Assembly: GCA_019746355.1 (NCBI GenBank)
Contig: JAIESC010000275.1
Span: 1-49,578 of the forward strand
Origin: Xanthobacteraceae bacterium
Lineage (GTDB): Bacteria; Pseudomonadota; Alphaproteobacteria; Rhizobiales; Xanthobacteraceae
Direction of reading: 5' to 3'
Length of the DNA: 49,578 bases
In this document: positions 32,436 to 40,952 of the stretch, in pieces
How positions within the stretch are numbered: position 1 is the stretch's first letter
Layout of the letters: each line of letters begins with the position of its first letter
Notes under the pieces: generated by a model
What the model was told of the DNA's origin: nothing
The model's input: the letters and a program-made list of their open reading frames with translations, nothing else
The model's database searches: none
Made by a program: the position numbers and the translations under genes

Positions 32436-33440
32436 ATGCTTCCGAGCTTCCGGCTGATCGCAATCACATTCTGCTGCGGCTTTCTCGTGGTGTTCGCGGG
32501 CCTGCGGCTCGCGGCATCGGTGAACGGCCTGCACCGGGCGATGCCGGTGATGGCCGCCCACGCTGCGCCGGTGACCGCAGGCGCCGTCGCCGATCCCGAT
32601 CTGCGCCGCGGGCAGAGCGCAGTGCCGGTGATGTACGACATGCGCTTTGCCGTCGGCCGTGCCGTGCCGGCAGCGGCGGGCGCGCAGCCCGTGATCGATC
32701 GCGCGCCTTCGCTGATGATGCCGCTGGTCATCCTGCCGCCCATTGCCCTGGAAGCCGAGCGTAACGCCGCGCCCGCAGCCGACACGGCGGTGGTCGCGGC
32801 GCTGGCGCCGCAGCCTGCGGCGAAGCCTGAGCCGCCGGTCGTCATCGACATTCCCCTGCCCGAGCCGGCAACCATCGACCTCGCGCTGCCGCCACAACCG
32901 AAAACCGCATCGCCGGCCGTTGCCGCGCTCGCTGCGCCGGTCGCACCGCGCGCGGTGATCGACCTGCCGGTCCCCGAGCCCGCGCCAGTCGATCTCACAT
33001 TCACACCCCCCGCAGCACCGAAGGAAAAGCCTGCTGTTGCCGCGCCGCAGGCGCCGGCACGGACATTCGATGTTCCGCTGCCCGACCCGGCGGTTGTCGA
33101 TCCGACCTTGCCGCGGGATCGGCCTGAGACCGACAGCAACGCCACCGGGCAGAAGCGCTCGGAAACCGACGCGCGATCGATCGAAGCCGCCGCACTGGTG
33201 GCGGACGTTCCAGCCGGCACGGTCAAACTGCCAACGAAGTCCATCCCGCTCCCGCGGCCCAAAGGCGCGGTGCAGACCGCAGCGGCGCATGCCGTCCAGG
33301 ACAGGCCCCAAGCGAAATCTCAAGCCATATCTCAAGCCAAATCTGACGCCACGCCGAAGCCCCGCCGCAAGGTCGCCCGGGCGACGCCGCGGAACGACTT
33401 CGACAGTCTGTTCCGCTTCCCGTCCGCCACGCCGCAGTAG
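32436..33440 (+). CDS. Pro/Ala-rich repeat protein with N-terminal anchor, unknown
   Basis: 334 residues. One hydrophobic N-terminal segment (about residues 5-27) suggests a signal or anchor, then low-complexity Ala/Pro-rich sequence. Three repeats follow: VIDIPLPEPATIDLALP (from residue 136), VIDLPVPEPAPVDLTFTP (from 174) and TFDVPLPDPAVVDPTLP (from 210), spaced 38 and 36 residues. A partial fourth, KSIPLPRPK, comes near 270, and the tail is basic (PKPRRKVARATPRN). The region between this gene and the PDZ protein (32140-32435) shows no gene. Such architecture suggests an envelope-spanning or binding protein, TonB-like in style but without its C-terminal domain. The family is unknown to me. 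Confidence 0.7.
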   Translation: MLPSFRLIAITFCCGFLVVFAGLRLAASVNGLHRAMPVMAAHAAPVTAGAVADPDLRRGQSAVPVMYDMRFAVGRAVPAAAGAQPVIDRAPSLMMPLVILPPIALEAERNAAPAADTAVVAALAPQPAAKPEPPVVIDIPLPEPATIDLALPPQPKTASPAVAALAAPVAPRAVIDLPVPEPAPVDLTFTPPAAPKEKPAVAAPQAPARTFDVPLPDPAVVDPTLPRDRPETDSNATGQKRSETDARSIEAAALVADVPAGTVKLPTKSIPLPRPKGAVQTAAAHAVQDRPQAKSQAISQAKSDATPKPRRKVARATPRNDFDSLFRFPSATPQ

Positions 33441-33543
33441 GCGCGCACTTGACACCGCGACGGCGCCCCATCGCTGAAGGCGCATAGCCGGCCACGCAGC
33501 CGGCCGCATGGCAAAAACGCCCGCGGCGCGCTACCTCTGGGCC

Positions 33544-34563
33544 ATGGCCCCGCTGCGTCCACTGTCCGTCCTCGATCTCTCTCCTGTCACCACCGGCAAT
33601 TCCGGCCCGCAGGCGCTCCGCAACAGCATCGATCTGGCGCGGCTTGCCGACCGGCTCGGCTTTGCGCGCTACTGGGTGGCCGAGCATCACAACATGCCGA
33701 ACATCGCAAGCTCGGCGCCCGACATCATGATCGGCCAGATCGCGGCGGTGACCGAGCGGCTGCGCGTCGGCTCCGGCGGCGTGATGCTGCCGAACCACGC
33801 ACCGCTGCAGGTCGCCGAGCGCTACAAGGTGCTGGAGGGCCTGTTTCCCGGCCGCATCGACCTGGGCCTCGGCCGCGCACCGGGCACCGATCCGGTGACC
33901 TCTTACGCGTTGCGACGGCGGCAGGACGACCCGGCGGGTGACGATTTCCTCGACCGCTTTCAGGAACTGCTCGCGTTCGAGCAGCGCGCGTTTCCGGAAA
34001 GCCATCCGTTCCGCAAGGTCACGCCGATGCCGGCCGACGTGCCGCTGCCGCCGATCTTCCTGCTCGGCTCATCGGGCTACAGCGCGCAGCTTGCCGCGCA
34101 TGTCGGCGCGGGCTTCTCCTTCGCGCATCATTTTTCCGACTTCGATCCGGTCGGGCCGATGATCGGCTATCGCGAGCAATACAAGCCGTCGGAGCAGCGG
34201 CCGGAGCCGCACGCGATCCTCGCGGTGCATGTGGTCTGTGCCGACACCGACGCGGAGGCGGAACGGCTCGCCACCTCGGTCGATCTCAATTTTGCCAGGC
34301 GGCGGCAGGGTCATTACGGGCCGATTCCGAGTCCCGAAGAAGCGGCCGCGCACGCCTATTCGCCATCCGATAAGGCGCTGATCGCACAGAACCGCGCCCG
34401 GCTCGTCGTCGGCAGCAAGGACAAGGTGATTGCGCATCTCGAGCCGTTGATCGAGGCGACCAAGGCGGACGAGGTCATGGTGACGACCATGATCTACGAT
34501 CACGAGGCGCGGAAACATTCGTACGAGCTGCTGGCCGAAGGGTTCGGCCTGACGGCCAAATAA
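33544..34563 (+). CDS. LLM class flavin-dependent oxidoreductase (luciferase-like monooxygenase)
   Basis: 339 residues with the bacterial-luciferase-like TIM barrel of the MsnO8/YhbW type. [13 protein letters not shown] opens it, [19 protein letters not shown] and [15 protein letters not shown] contain the flavin-binding positions, and ELDLGLG-like [13 protein letters not shown] follows. It uses FMN; the physiological substrate is unknown. The ATG at 33544 gives the family's usual start, but an ATG at 33508 in the same frame is also possible since neither has a good ribosome site. It begins a tight run with the Bug and cupin genes downstream. Confidence 0.88.
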   Translation: MAPLRPLSVLDLSPVTTGNSGPQALRNSIDLARLADRLGFARYWVAEHHNMPNIASSAPDIMIGQIAAVTERLRVGSGGVMLPNHAPLQVAERYKVLEGLFPGRIDLGLGRAPGTDPVTSYALRRRQDDPAGDDFLDRFQELLAFEQRAFPESHPFRKVTPMPADVPLPPIFLLGSSGYSAQLAAHVGAGFSFAHHFSDFDPVGPMIGYREQYKPSEQRPEPHAILAVHVVCADTDAEAERLATSVDLNFARRRQGHYGPIPSPEEAAAHAYSPSDKALIAQNRARLVVGSKDKVIAHLEPLIEATKADEVMVTTMIYDHEARKHSYELLAEGFGLTAK

Positions 34564-34589
34564 CAATGAACGAGCGGGAGGGGGCTTCG

Positions 34590-35549
34590 ATGGGCCGGGT
34601 TTCACATGCGGTTGCGGCAGCGCTCGTGCTGGCCGGATTGACCGCGCAAGGCGCGAACGCACAGGGCGACTATCCGAACCGCGTGGTGAAGATCGTCAAT
34701 CCTTACGTTGCCGGCAGCACCACCGACATTCTGGCGCGCGGTCTTGCCGCCGGGCTGTCCACCCGGCTCGGCCAGCAATTCATCATCGAGAACAAGCCAG
34801 GCGCGGGCGGCGCGCTCGGCACCGCCGCGGTCGCCCGCGGCGATGCCGATGGCTACACGCTGCTGTTTGCGCCAGCGCTGGTGCTGTCGGTCTATCCGCA
34901 GGCGCGCAAGGACACCGGCTACGAGCCTGCCGCGCTCGTGCCGGTCTGCCAGACCTTCACCAACGCGATGGCGCTCGCGGTTGCGCCCGAGTCGCCGATC
35001 AAGAACGTCGCCGACCTGGTGGCTGCCGCAAAGCAGAAGCCTGGTGCACTGAACTACGGACATCAGGGCGTGCTGACGATCCCGCATCTGGCGATGGAGG
35101 AGTTTCTCCAGACCGCACAGATCGACATCAAGGACATCCCGTTCCGCGGCGAGCCGCTGGTGATGACCGACCTGATCGGCGGACGGATCGACGTCGCCTC
35201 GATCGTGCTCGGCTCCGCCAGCGGCCAGAACATCCGCGTCATCGGCGTGTTCGCCGAAACGCGGCACCCGGCGTTTCCCGATGTGCCGACCGTGAAGGAA
35301 CAGGGCTTCGACGTGAGCCCCGCAAGCTTCGGCGGCCTGATGGCGCCCGCCGCGACGCCCGCCCCCGTCGTCGCAAGGCTCGCGGGCGCCTGCGCCGGTG
35401 CGGCCAAGGATGAGGCTTACGCGACCACCGCCAAGCGCGCCGCGCAGCCGGACGACTACTACGGCGATGCGGCAGCCTTCAGCCAGCGGCTCAAGCGCGA
35501 CGTCGAGCGCAAAGCCGCGGTGCTGACGCGGGTGAAAACCCAACCCTGA
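34590..35549 (+). CDS. Bug-type tripartite tricarboxylate receptor, first of a pair
   Basis: 319 residues. A signal peptide (cleavage near NAQGD) exports it to the periplasm. The Bug/TctC fold shows YPNRVVKIVNPYVAGSTTDI, IIENKPGAGGALG, ADGYTLLFA and FPDVPTVKEQGFD. These receptors bind carboxylates and feed a TctA/TctB channel, but no such genes are nearby. It has two Cys, in VCQTF and in GACAGAA, both conserved in the paralogue at 35912. GGAGGGGG precedes the ATG at 34590, making an upstream ATG at 34566 unlikely. Confidence 0.9.
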   Translation: MGRVSHAVAAALVLAGLTAQGANAQGDYPNRVVKIVNPYVAGSTTDILARGLAAGLSTRLGQQFIIENKPGAGGALGTAAVARGDADGYTLLFAPALVLSVYPQARKDTGYEPAALVPVCQTFTNAMALAVAPESPIKNVADLVAAAKQKPGALNYGHQGVLTIPHLAMEEFLQTAQIDIKDIPFRGEPLVMTDLIGGRIDVASIVLGSASGQNIRVIGVFAETRHPAFPDVPTVKEQGFDVSPASFGGLMAPAATPAPVVARLAGACAGAAKDEAYATTAKRAAQPDDYYGDAAAFSQRLKRDVERKAAVLTRVKTQP

Positions 35550-35567
35550 TCCGCCGCGGAGGCGGTG

Positions 35568-35897
35568 ATGACGATCGACAGCGGCAACCTGTTTGCCGGC
35601 ATTTCCGGTGCGCTCGCGGATGAGCAGATCACGACGTTGCTCTCGGGCCCCAATGTCCGCATCGAGCGGATCGTCTCCCACGGCCATTCAAGCCCGCCGG
35701 GCTTCTGGTACGATCAGGACCAGCCCGAATGGGTCATCGTGGTCGCCGGATCCGCCGCCGTTCTGTTTGACGGCGAATCCGCGCCGCGCGCGCTCAGGCG
35801 CGGCGACTATCTGCACATCCCGGCGCACGCGCGCCATCGCGTGGAATGGACCGACAAAGACGAGCCGACAATCTGGATCGCCGTGCATCACGGATAA
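35568..35897 (+). CDS. Cupin domain protein
   Basis: 109 residues: one cupin fold. H40, E54 and G61 fit motif 1 and GDYLHIPAHARH (G79 to H90) fits motif 2, so a metal site is plausible. Position between two related Bug receptors, with gaps of 18 and 14 bases, implies a shared transcript and perhaps a role in handling the imported compound. A GGAGG ribosome site supports the ATG at 35568. Confidence 0.85.
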   Translation: MTIDSGNLFAGISGALADEQITTLLSGPNVRIERIVSHGHSSPPGFWYDQDQPEWVIVVAGSAAVLFDGESAPRALRRGDYLHIPAHARHRVEWTDKDEPTIWIAVHHG

Positions 35898-35911
35898 ATT
35901 CGGGGGCTGCC

Positions 35912-36874
35912 ATGTTGAAAGCGTTCCTACCTGCCATCGCACTGGTCGGTGCACTCGCCGCCGCACCGCCGCCCGCGTTCGCGCAGAGCGATTATCCAAA
36001 CCGCGTCGTCAAGGTCGTCGTGCCGTTCGGCCCCGGCAGTGCGCCGGACATCCTGGCCCGGGCGCTCACCGCGAGCCTTTCCGGCAAGCTTGGCCAGCAG
36101 TTCATCGTCGAGAACCGCACCGGCGGCAGCGGCGCGATCGGCACGGCCTCCGTCGTGCGCGCGGAGCCCGACGGCTACACGCTGCTGTTTGTGCCGGCGC
36201 TGGTGCTGTCGGTGCTGCCGCAAGCGCGTGGCGGCGCGGAAGCAGGCTACAAGCCGGATTCGCTTGCGCCGATCTGCCAGACCTTCGTCAACACCATGGG
36301 GCTCGCGGTGCGGCCGGATTCGCCGCTCAAGTCGGTCGGCGACCTGATCGCTGAAGCGAAGCGACGGCCCGGCCAGCTCAACTACGGCCATCCCGGCCTG
36401 CTCACCATTCCGCATCTGGCGATGGAGGAGCTGCAGCAGGCCGCCGGCGCCGACACCAAGGACATCCCGTTCCGCACCGGTCCGCAATCGATCGCCGAGC
36501 TGCTTGGCGGCCGTCTCGATTTCATCTCGCAGGTGATGGGCACCGAGGTCGGCCAGAACATCCGCGTCATTGGAGTATTCTCCGACAAGCGCATCGCGAC
36601 CTTCCCGGATGTGCCGACGGTCAAGGAGCAAGGCTACGACGTGGTCCCGGTCAGCTTCGGCGGCCTGCTCGCGCCGCTTTCGACGCCGGAGCCGGTGCTG
36701 GCGAGGCTTGGCACTGCCTGCCGCGACGCGGCGAAGGACGACGTTTACGTCACCACCGCCAGGCGCGCCGGCCAGCCCGACGACCTCTATCTCGACGCAG
36801 CCGGATTTAAGCAGCGCCTGCAAGGCGACGTCGCGAGCAAGGCGCGCGTGCTGTCGCGGCTGAAGACGCCATAG
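35912..36874 (+). CDS. Bug-type tripartite tricarboxylate receptor, second of a pair
   Basis: 320 residues, signal peptide ending AFAQS. It is clearly the sister of the receptor at 34590: both share YPNRVVK, NYGH-GLLTIPHLAMEE-type sequence, GQNIRVIGVF and FPDVPTVKEQG, by eye roughly 60% identity. It keeps the two Cys (ICQTF and GTACRDAA), which may form a disulfide. GGGGG precedes the start. A 7-bp GC hairpin follows the stop. Two specificities for similar ligands are likely. Confidence 0.9.
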   Translation: MLKAFLPAIALVGALAAAPPPAFAQSDYPNRVVKVVVPFGPGSAPDILARALTASLSGKLGQQFIVENRTGGSGAIGTASVVRAEPDGYTLLFVPALVLSVLPQARGGAEAGYKPDSLAPICQTFVNTMGLAVRPDSPLKSVGDLIAEAKRRPGQLNYGHPGLLTIPHLAMEELQQAAGADTKDIPFRTGPQSIAELLGGRLDFISQVMGTEVGQNIRVIGVFSDKRIATFPDVPTVKEQGYDVVPVSFGGLLAPLSTPEPVLARLGTACRDAAKDDVYVTTARRAGQPDDLYLDAAGFKQRLQGDVASKARVLSRLKTP

Positions 36875-36881
36875 CAAAGAA

Positions 36882-36900
36882 CCCCGGCGCAGGGCCGGGG
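36882..36900 (+). terminator. Stem-loop downstream of the second Bug gene
   Basis: CCCCGGC (36882-36888) and GCCGGGG (36894-36900) with a 5-base loop, directly after the stop at 36874 and before the convergent His-rich gene. No long T-run; on the other strand it could also serve the convergent gene. Confidence 0.55.
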
Positions 36901-36936
36901 CTCTCCATCTCGAACCAGTCTGGCTTATTGCACCGG

Positions 36937-37230
36937 CTACGGGGCGTACCAGTACAGCCGGTGGGGATAATGCACATGCCAGTGCGGACGGTGACGATGA
37001 TGGTGACCGTGATGACCGCCATGATGGCCGCCGTGGTGACCGCCGTGGTGACCGCCGCCGTGGTGACCGCCGCCGTGATGACCGCCGTGATGGCCGCCGC
37101 CGTGATGACCGCCATGATGGCCGCCCCCGCCGTGATGGCCGCCCTGGGCGCTCGCCAGCGTCGGGTTGAGCAGAGCGAACCCGAGCGCCGCGGTCGCGGC
37201 AACGGCCAGAAGAGCAGACTTACGAATCAT
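36937..37230 (-). CDS. His/Gly-rich exported protein
   Basis: 97 residues. A signal peptide (residues 1-28, ending ASAQG) is followed by about 50 residues of GHHGG-type repeats (residues about 30-78), then a short aromatic and basic tail (HRHRPHWHVHYPHRLYWYAP). AGGAG precedes the start. The repeat DNA (about 37000-37135) is a mix of short direct units, so copy number may vary. Such a sequence would bind Ni, Zn, Cu or similar in the periplasm or outside; no metal transporter adjoins it. Confidence 0.75.
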   Translation of the reverse strand: MIRKSALLAVAATAALGFALLNPTLASAQGGHHGGGGHHGGHHGGGHHGGHHGGGHHGGGHHGGHHGGHHGGHHGHHHRHRPHWHVHYPHRLYWYAP

Positions 37231-37457
37231 CGAACTTCTCCTGTTGATCCCTGGAACCTGTCCGTGCGGATCGGTTGATTTGCCTATCCGCGCATTGGTC
37301 GCAGGGCCCGCCGGAAAGGTTCAGGCCGCTCTGCGGCGGATGCGGTTCAAATCCCTGATCGGCAATGATAAACAGATATTCAGGTCGGCCCGGGTTGAGC
37401 CCGTTTCGGCCGGCTTCGAAGCGAGTTTCAAGGTCATGCGAACATCGGGAGGTTCAG

Positions 37458-38135
37458 TTGGGTAAGCATTTCACGCTCACCGCGTCCGACAGCCATCAGC
37501 TCGGCGCCTATCGCGCCGATCCGGCGGGAGCGCCCAAGGGCGGTATCGTGGTGATCCAGGAGATTTTCGGCGTCAACCAGCACATCCGCAAAGTCTGCGA
37601 CGACTTCGCCAAGGAAGGCTATGTCGCGGTGGCGCCGGCGCTGTTCGACCGCACGCAGAAGGACTACCAGTCCGGCTACACGCCGCCGGAGATCGAGAAG
37701 TCGCGCACCTTCGTCGCCAAGCCCGACTGGGACGCGATGCTGCGCGACACCGACGCCGCGATCAAGGACATCAAGAACGCGGGCCCGATCGGCATCGTCG
37801 GCTTCTGCATGGGCGGCACGATCGCGTTCCTCGCCGCGACCCGGCTGTCCGGCCTGAGCGCCGCGGTCGGCTATTACGGCGGCCGCATCGTCGCCTTCGC
37901 CGACGAGAAGCCGAAGTGCCCGACCCAGCTTCACTTCGGCGAGAAGGACGCCAGCATCCCGATGACCGACGTCGAGATCATCAAGCAGAAGCGCGGCGGC
38001 GACTGCGAGATCTACGTCTACAAGGAAGGCGGGCACGGCTTCCATTGCGACGAGCGCGGCAGCTTCCACAAGGACAGCCGCGACGTGGCATGGAAGCGCA
38101 CGACGGACTTCTTCGCCAAGCACATGAAGAAGTAG
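37458..38135 (+). CDS. Dienelactone hydrolase family protein
   Basis: 225 residues, alpha/beta hydrolase fold. C117 in GFCMGG is the nucleophile, with D164 in GEKDASIP and H193 in GGHGFH completing the triad; EIFGVNQHIRKVCDDFA is the family's usual N-terminal motif. It hydrolyses dienelactone-like or carboxymethylenebutenolide substrates in ring-cleavage pathways. The start is TTG at 37458, favoured by GGGAGG at 37447-37452 with a 5-base gap and by starting the conserved region; no in-frame ATG with a ribosome site exists nearby. A strong terminator follows. Confidence 0.85.
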   Translation: MGKHFTLTASDSHQLGAYRADPAGAPKGGIVVIQEIFGVNQHIRKVCDDFAKEGYVAVAPALFDRTQKDYQSGYTPPEIEKSRTFVAKPDWDAMLRDTDAAIKDIKNAGPIGIVGFCMGGTIAFLAATRLSGLSAAVGYYGGRIVAFADEKPKCPTQLHFGEKDASIPMTDVEIIKQKRGGDCEIYVYKEGGHGFHCDERGSFHKDSRDVAWKRTTDFFAKHMKK

Positions 38136-38160
38136 GCAGCGTCATCGTTGCAAATGTTTC

Positions 38161-38197
38161 GGCCGCGCGGGCAAACCGCGCGGCCGTGTCTTTGTTT
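38161..38197 (+). terminator. Rho-independent terminator after the dienelactone hydrolase gene
   Basis: GGCCGCGCGG (38161-38170) and CCGCGCGGCC (38176-38185) make a perfect 10-bp stem with loop GCAAA, followed by the T-rich GTGTCTTTGTTT. One of the clearest terminators in the window. Confidence 0.82.
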
Positions 38198-38221
38198 GCC
38201 TCCCGGCGCAAGCGCCAGCGA

Positions 38222-39184
38222 TCACTCCACCGACAAGTTCGCCGCCCGCACCACCTTGCCCCACTTTTCGGTCTCCTCGGCCAGCACCTTGCCGAACTCA
38301 GCCGGCGTCATCGGCGTCGGTTCCCCGCCGAGCTCCTTGATGCGCTGCTTGATCTTCGGATCGGCAAGCGCCGCGTTGAACGCCTTGTTCAGCAAGTCGA
38401 GCGCGTCGGCCGGAATGCCCTTGGGTCCGGCAACGCCGTAGAACACACTCGCCTCGTAGCCTTGCACGGTCTCACCGACCGTCGGCACATCGGGCAGCGC
38501 CTCGTTGCGCTTCGCCGTGGTCACCGCGAGCGCCTTCAGCTTGCCGGTCCGCACGAACTCGATCGAGCCCGGCAGGTTGTCGAACAGCACGTGCACCTTG
38601 CCGGTCATGAGATCGGGATAGATGCCGGCCGAGCCGCGATAGGGCACGTGCACCATGTCGATGTTGGCCATCATCTTGAACAGCTCGCCCGACATGTGCA
38701 CCGAGGTGCCGTTGCCGGACGAGGCCAGCGTAACCTTGCCCGGATTGGCTTTGCTGTAGGCGATGAAGTCGGCGACGTTCTTCACCGGCAGGTCGGGCGG
38801 CACCACCATGATGTTGGCGAGCCGCATGGTGCCGGCGATCGGCGTGGTGTCGCGCACGTGGTTGAACGGCAGGCTCTTGTAGAGCGTCTGGCCGATCGCG
38901 TTGTTCGGCGCGACGAACATGATGGTGTAGCCGTCAGGGGCTGAGTCGATCACCGACTTCGCAGCGATCATCCCGCCCTGCCCGGCCTTGTTCTCGACCA
39001 CACAGGGCTGGCCGAGATGCGGCTGCAAGAAGTCGCAGAAGATGCGGGCGACGATGTCATTCGGCCCGCCGGCGAGGAAGCCGACAACGAACTTGATCGG
39101 GCGGCTTGGAAACTTATCGGCAAAGGCCGGCGTTGCGATGCAGAGAATTCCCAGCAATACGAAGGCAAAGCGGCATGCGCGCAT
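38222..39184 (-). CDS. Bug-type tripartite tricarboxylate receptor
   Basis: 320 residues with a signal peptide ending AFADK. The Bug fold shows FPSRPIKFVVGFLAGGPNDI, VVENKAGQGGMIAA, DGYTIMFVAPNNA and the C-terminal WGKVVRAANL. It is a more ordinary family member than the pair at 34590/35912 and lacks their shared Cys. AGGGAG precedes the ATG at 39182-39184. No TctA/TctB gene adjoins. It is divergent from the cytochrome b561 gene. Confidence 0.92.
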   Translation of the reverse strand: MRACRFAFVLLGILCIATPAFADKFPSRPIKFVVGFLAGGPNDIVARIFCDFLQPHLGQPCVVENKAGQGGMIAAKSVIDSAPDGYTIMFVAPNNAIGQTLYKSLPFNHVRDTTPIAGTMRLANIMVVPPDLPVKNVADFIAYSKANPGKVTLASSGNGTSVHMSGELFKMMANIDMVHVPYRGSAGIYPDLMTGKVHVLFDNLPGSIEFVRTGKLKALAVTTAKRNEALPDVPTVGETVQGYEASVFYGVAGPKGIPADALDLLNKAFNAALADPKIKQRIKELGGEPTPMTPAEFGKVLAEETEKWGKVVRAANLSVE

Positions 39185-39288
39185 GACCCCATCTCCCTGG
39201 GTTTGCCGGGATATCCTAAGGTAAATACCGAACACATGCCATTCGGCTACGTTGTCCGGCGCAAATGCCTCGGCGGCAGGAGGAAGCG

Positions 39289-39846
39289 ATGACCTACGGC
39301 ACCAGAAAGGGCGGCTATCCGGCAAGCTCAAAGTGGCTGCATTGGGCGGTGGCGGCCTGCGTGCTTATCACCATCCCGGTCGCACTTACGATGAAGCAGA
39401 TCAGCGAAGGGCCGCTCCAGGACACGCTTTACAATCTGCACAAGTCGCTCGGCGTCCTGATCCTGCTGCTGATGATCCTGAGGCTGATCAACCGGCTGAT
39501 GGTCGGCGCACCCGTGCCCGACCCGGCGATTGCGCGCTGGCAGAAGGCCGTTTCGTCGGCCGTGCACGGGCTACTCTATGTGCTGCTGTTTCTGATGTCG
39601 GCCACAGGCTATGTCGCCAACTCGGCCTATGGCGCGAAGACGCCGTTTTTCGGTCTGTTCGAACTGCCGATGATCATTGCCAAGAACGAGCCGCTCTCGG
39701 AGAAGCTGTTTGCGTTCCACAAGTACACCGGCTGGCTCGTGGCCGTCCTCGTGGTGATGCATATCGGCGCGGCGCTGCAGCACCACGTCATCCATCGCGA
39801 CAATGTGTTGCGGCGGATGCTGCCGCGCGCGATCGGCGGCATCTGA
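39289..39846 (+). CDS. Cytochrome b561 family protein
   Basis: 185 residues, four membrane helices. His in SSKWLHWAVAA, YNLHKSLGVL, LFAFHKYTG and VVMHIGAALQHHV are the b-haem ligands. Members (CybB) are quinol-linked electron carriers, some quenching superoxide. AGGAGG precedes the ATG at 39289; the frame extends eight codons upstream without support. It ends 1 base before the convergent Wza-like gene. Confidence 0.9.
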   Translation: MTYGTRKGGYPASSKWLHWAVAACVLITIPVALTMKQISEGPLQDTLYNLHKSLGVLILLLMILRLINRLMVGAPVPDPAIARWQKAVSSAVHGLLYVLLFLMSATGYVANSAYGAKTPFFGLFELPMIIAKNEPLSEKLFAFHKYTGWLVAVLVVMHIGAALQHHVIHRDNVLRRMLPRAIGGI

Positions 39847-39847
39847 A

Positions 39848-40513
39848 TTAGAACCAGCGCTCGCCGACCGTGATCGTATCGCCCGGCCGCACCGGATTGC
39901 GCAACGGCAGCTTGTAGCGCAGCTCTCCGCCCGGCGCCTTGCGCGTGACCGTGACCCTGTCCTTGAAGGCGCGCGGCGTGAAGCCGCCGGCGATCGCGAT
40001 CGCGTTCTCGACCGTCATGTTGGGCACGTAAGGATATTGCCCGGGGAACGTCACCTCGCCGAGCACGAAGAACGGCCGGTAGGTTTCGATCTCCGCCGCC
40101 ACGCTCGGATCGCGGATGAAGCTCTGCTTCAGGCGGCTGGCGATGGCCGCGGAAAGCTGCGCGGTGGTAAGGCCGCGCGCCGGCACGCCGCCGATCAGCG
40201 GCATGTTGATCTGGCCCTGTGCATCGACCGTGTAGTTGTTGCTGAGCGTGTCCTGGCCGAACACGACGACGCGAAGCTTGTCGCCGCTGTCGAGCGTGTA
40301 GGGACCGTCCTCGAAGGTGGCCGCGACCGGCACCGCCTGGGCGACGCGGCGCTGGGCATAGGACGCGGGCTGCGGCGCGCCGTAGGCGCGTACGTCGAGA
40401 TCGGAGGCTTGAGCGGGTGTCACCGGCGCCGCGGCATGGCGCGGCCGCGGACCGGCGCAGGCGGACAGAACCAGCGCGGCCGACAGCACGACAAGTACGA
40501 GACACAGGCGCAT
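39848..40513 (-). CDS. Polysaccharide export outer-membrane lipoprotein (Wza-like)
   Basis: 221 residues. The signal peptide ends in the lipobox LSAC with C19. A Poly_export domain (GPYTLDSGDKLRVVVFGQ onward, about residues 70-145) is followed by an SLBB-type domain (VLGEVTFPGQYPYVPNM, ITVGERWF). It forms the outer-membrane part of capsule or exopolysaccharide export. It is alone, with no Wzc-like or glycosyltransferase gene here. I use the ATG at 40511-40513, which gives the tighter signal peptide; a TTG five codons upstream is possible. Confidence 0.88.
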   Translation of the reverse strand: MRLCLVLVVLSAALVLSACAGPRPRHAAAPVTPAQASDLDVRAYGAPQPASYAQRRVAQAVPVAATFEDGPYTLDSGDKLRVVVFGQDTLSNNYTVDAQGQINMPLIGGVPARGLTTAQLSAAIASRLKQSFIRDPSVAAEIETYRPFFVLGEVTFPGQYPYVPNMTVENAIAIAGGFTPRAFKDRVTVTRKAPGGELRYKLPLRNPVRPGDTITVGERWF

Positions 40514-40607
40514 GCGAATCCGGGCCAAACTCAGGCCGCATTAACGCCCGGTTATGGTTAATGAAGGCTTAGCCCGCGGATTTGCTTGAGAATTTCCGCG
40601 CCCGGCC

Positions 40608-40910
40608 TCACGGCGAAGGCGCCGCCGGACCGCCGTCGTCGCCCGGGCGCTTGCGCTTTAAGAGCCACCACGCGCCGACGCCGAGCGCACCGAGCCCCCA
40701 GGATGCCGCGGCGAAGATCAACGCCGCCGAGAACGCGATCGGCGCGAACACGTACTGCACCACGTCGGTCTTTTCGCCGACCAGGAACACCGCCGACAGG
40801 AAACCCGCCAGGACGAAGGTTCCCGCGGCAAGATAGGCGATGACCAGCAATGCGCCGGCGACCAGCGCCGAGCCGGTGGTGAGCGCGATCTTGCCGATCA
40901 GGTTCCGCAT
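40608..40910 (-). CDS. Small membrane protein, unknown
   Basis: 100 residues with three hydrophobic segments (about 10-30, 33-45 and 56-84) and a charged Pro-rich tail (KRKRPGDDGGPAAPSP). The start is ATG at 40908-40910. It is the gene downstream of argG on the minus strand with a 42-base gap. I do not recognise the family; it may be one of the many lineage-specific small membrane proteins. Confidence 0.65.
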   Translation of the reverse strand: MRNLIGKIALTTGSALVAGALLVIAYLAAGTFVLAGFLSAVFLVGEKTDVVQYVFAPIAFSAALIFAAASWGLGALGVGAWWLLKRKRPGDDGGPAAPSP

Positions 40911-40952
40911 GCCTGCCTGTTCCGGAGCAAGCCGCGGCGTAGCTCCCGCGGG

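Noticed and set aside
37000..37135. CRISPR-like regularity in the repeat DNA of the His-rich gene
   Set aside because: Units are short and coding, with no spacers and no cas genes.
36928..37278. A plus-strand frame rich in Met, Val, Thr and Ala opposite the His/Gly-rich gene
   Set aside because: It is the complement of the GHHGG repeats and lacks a signal peptide or ribosome site of its own.
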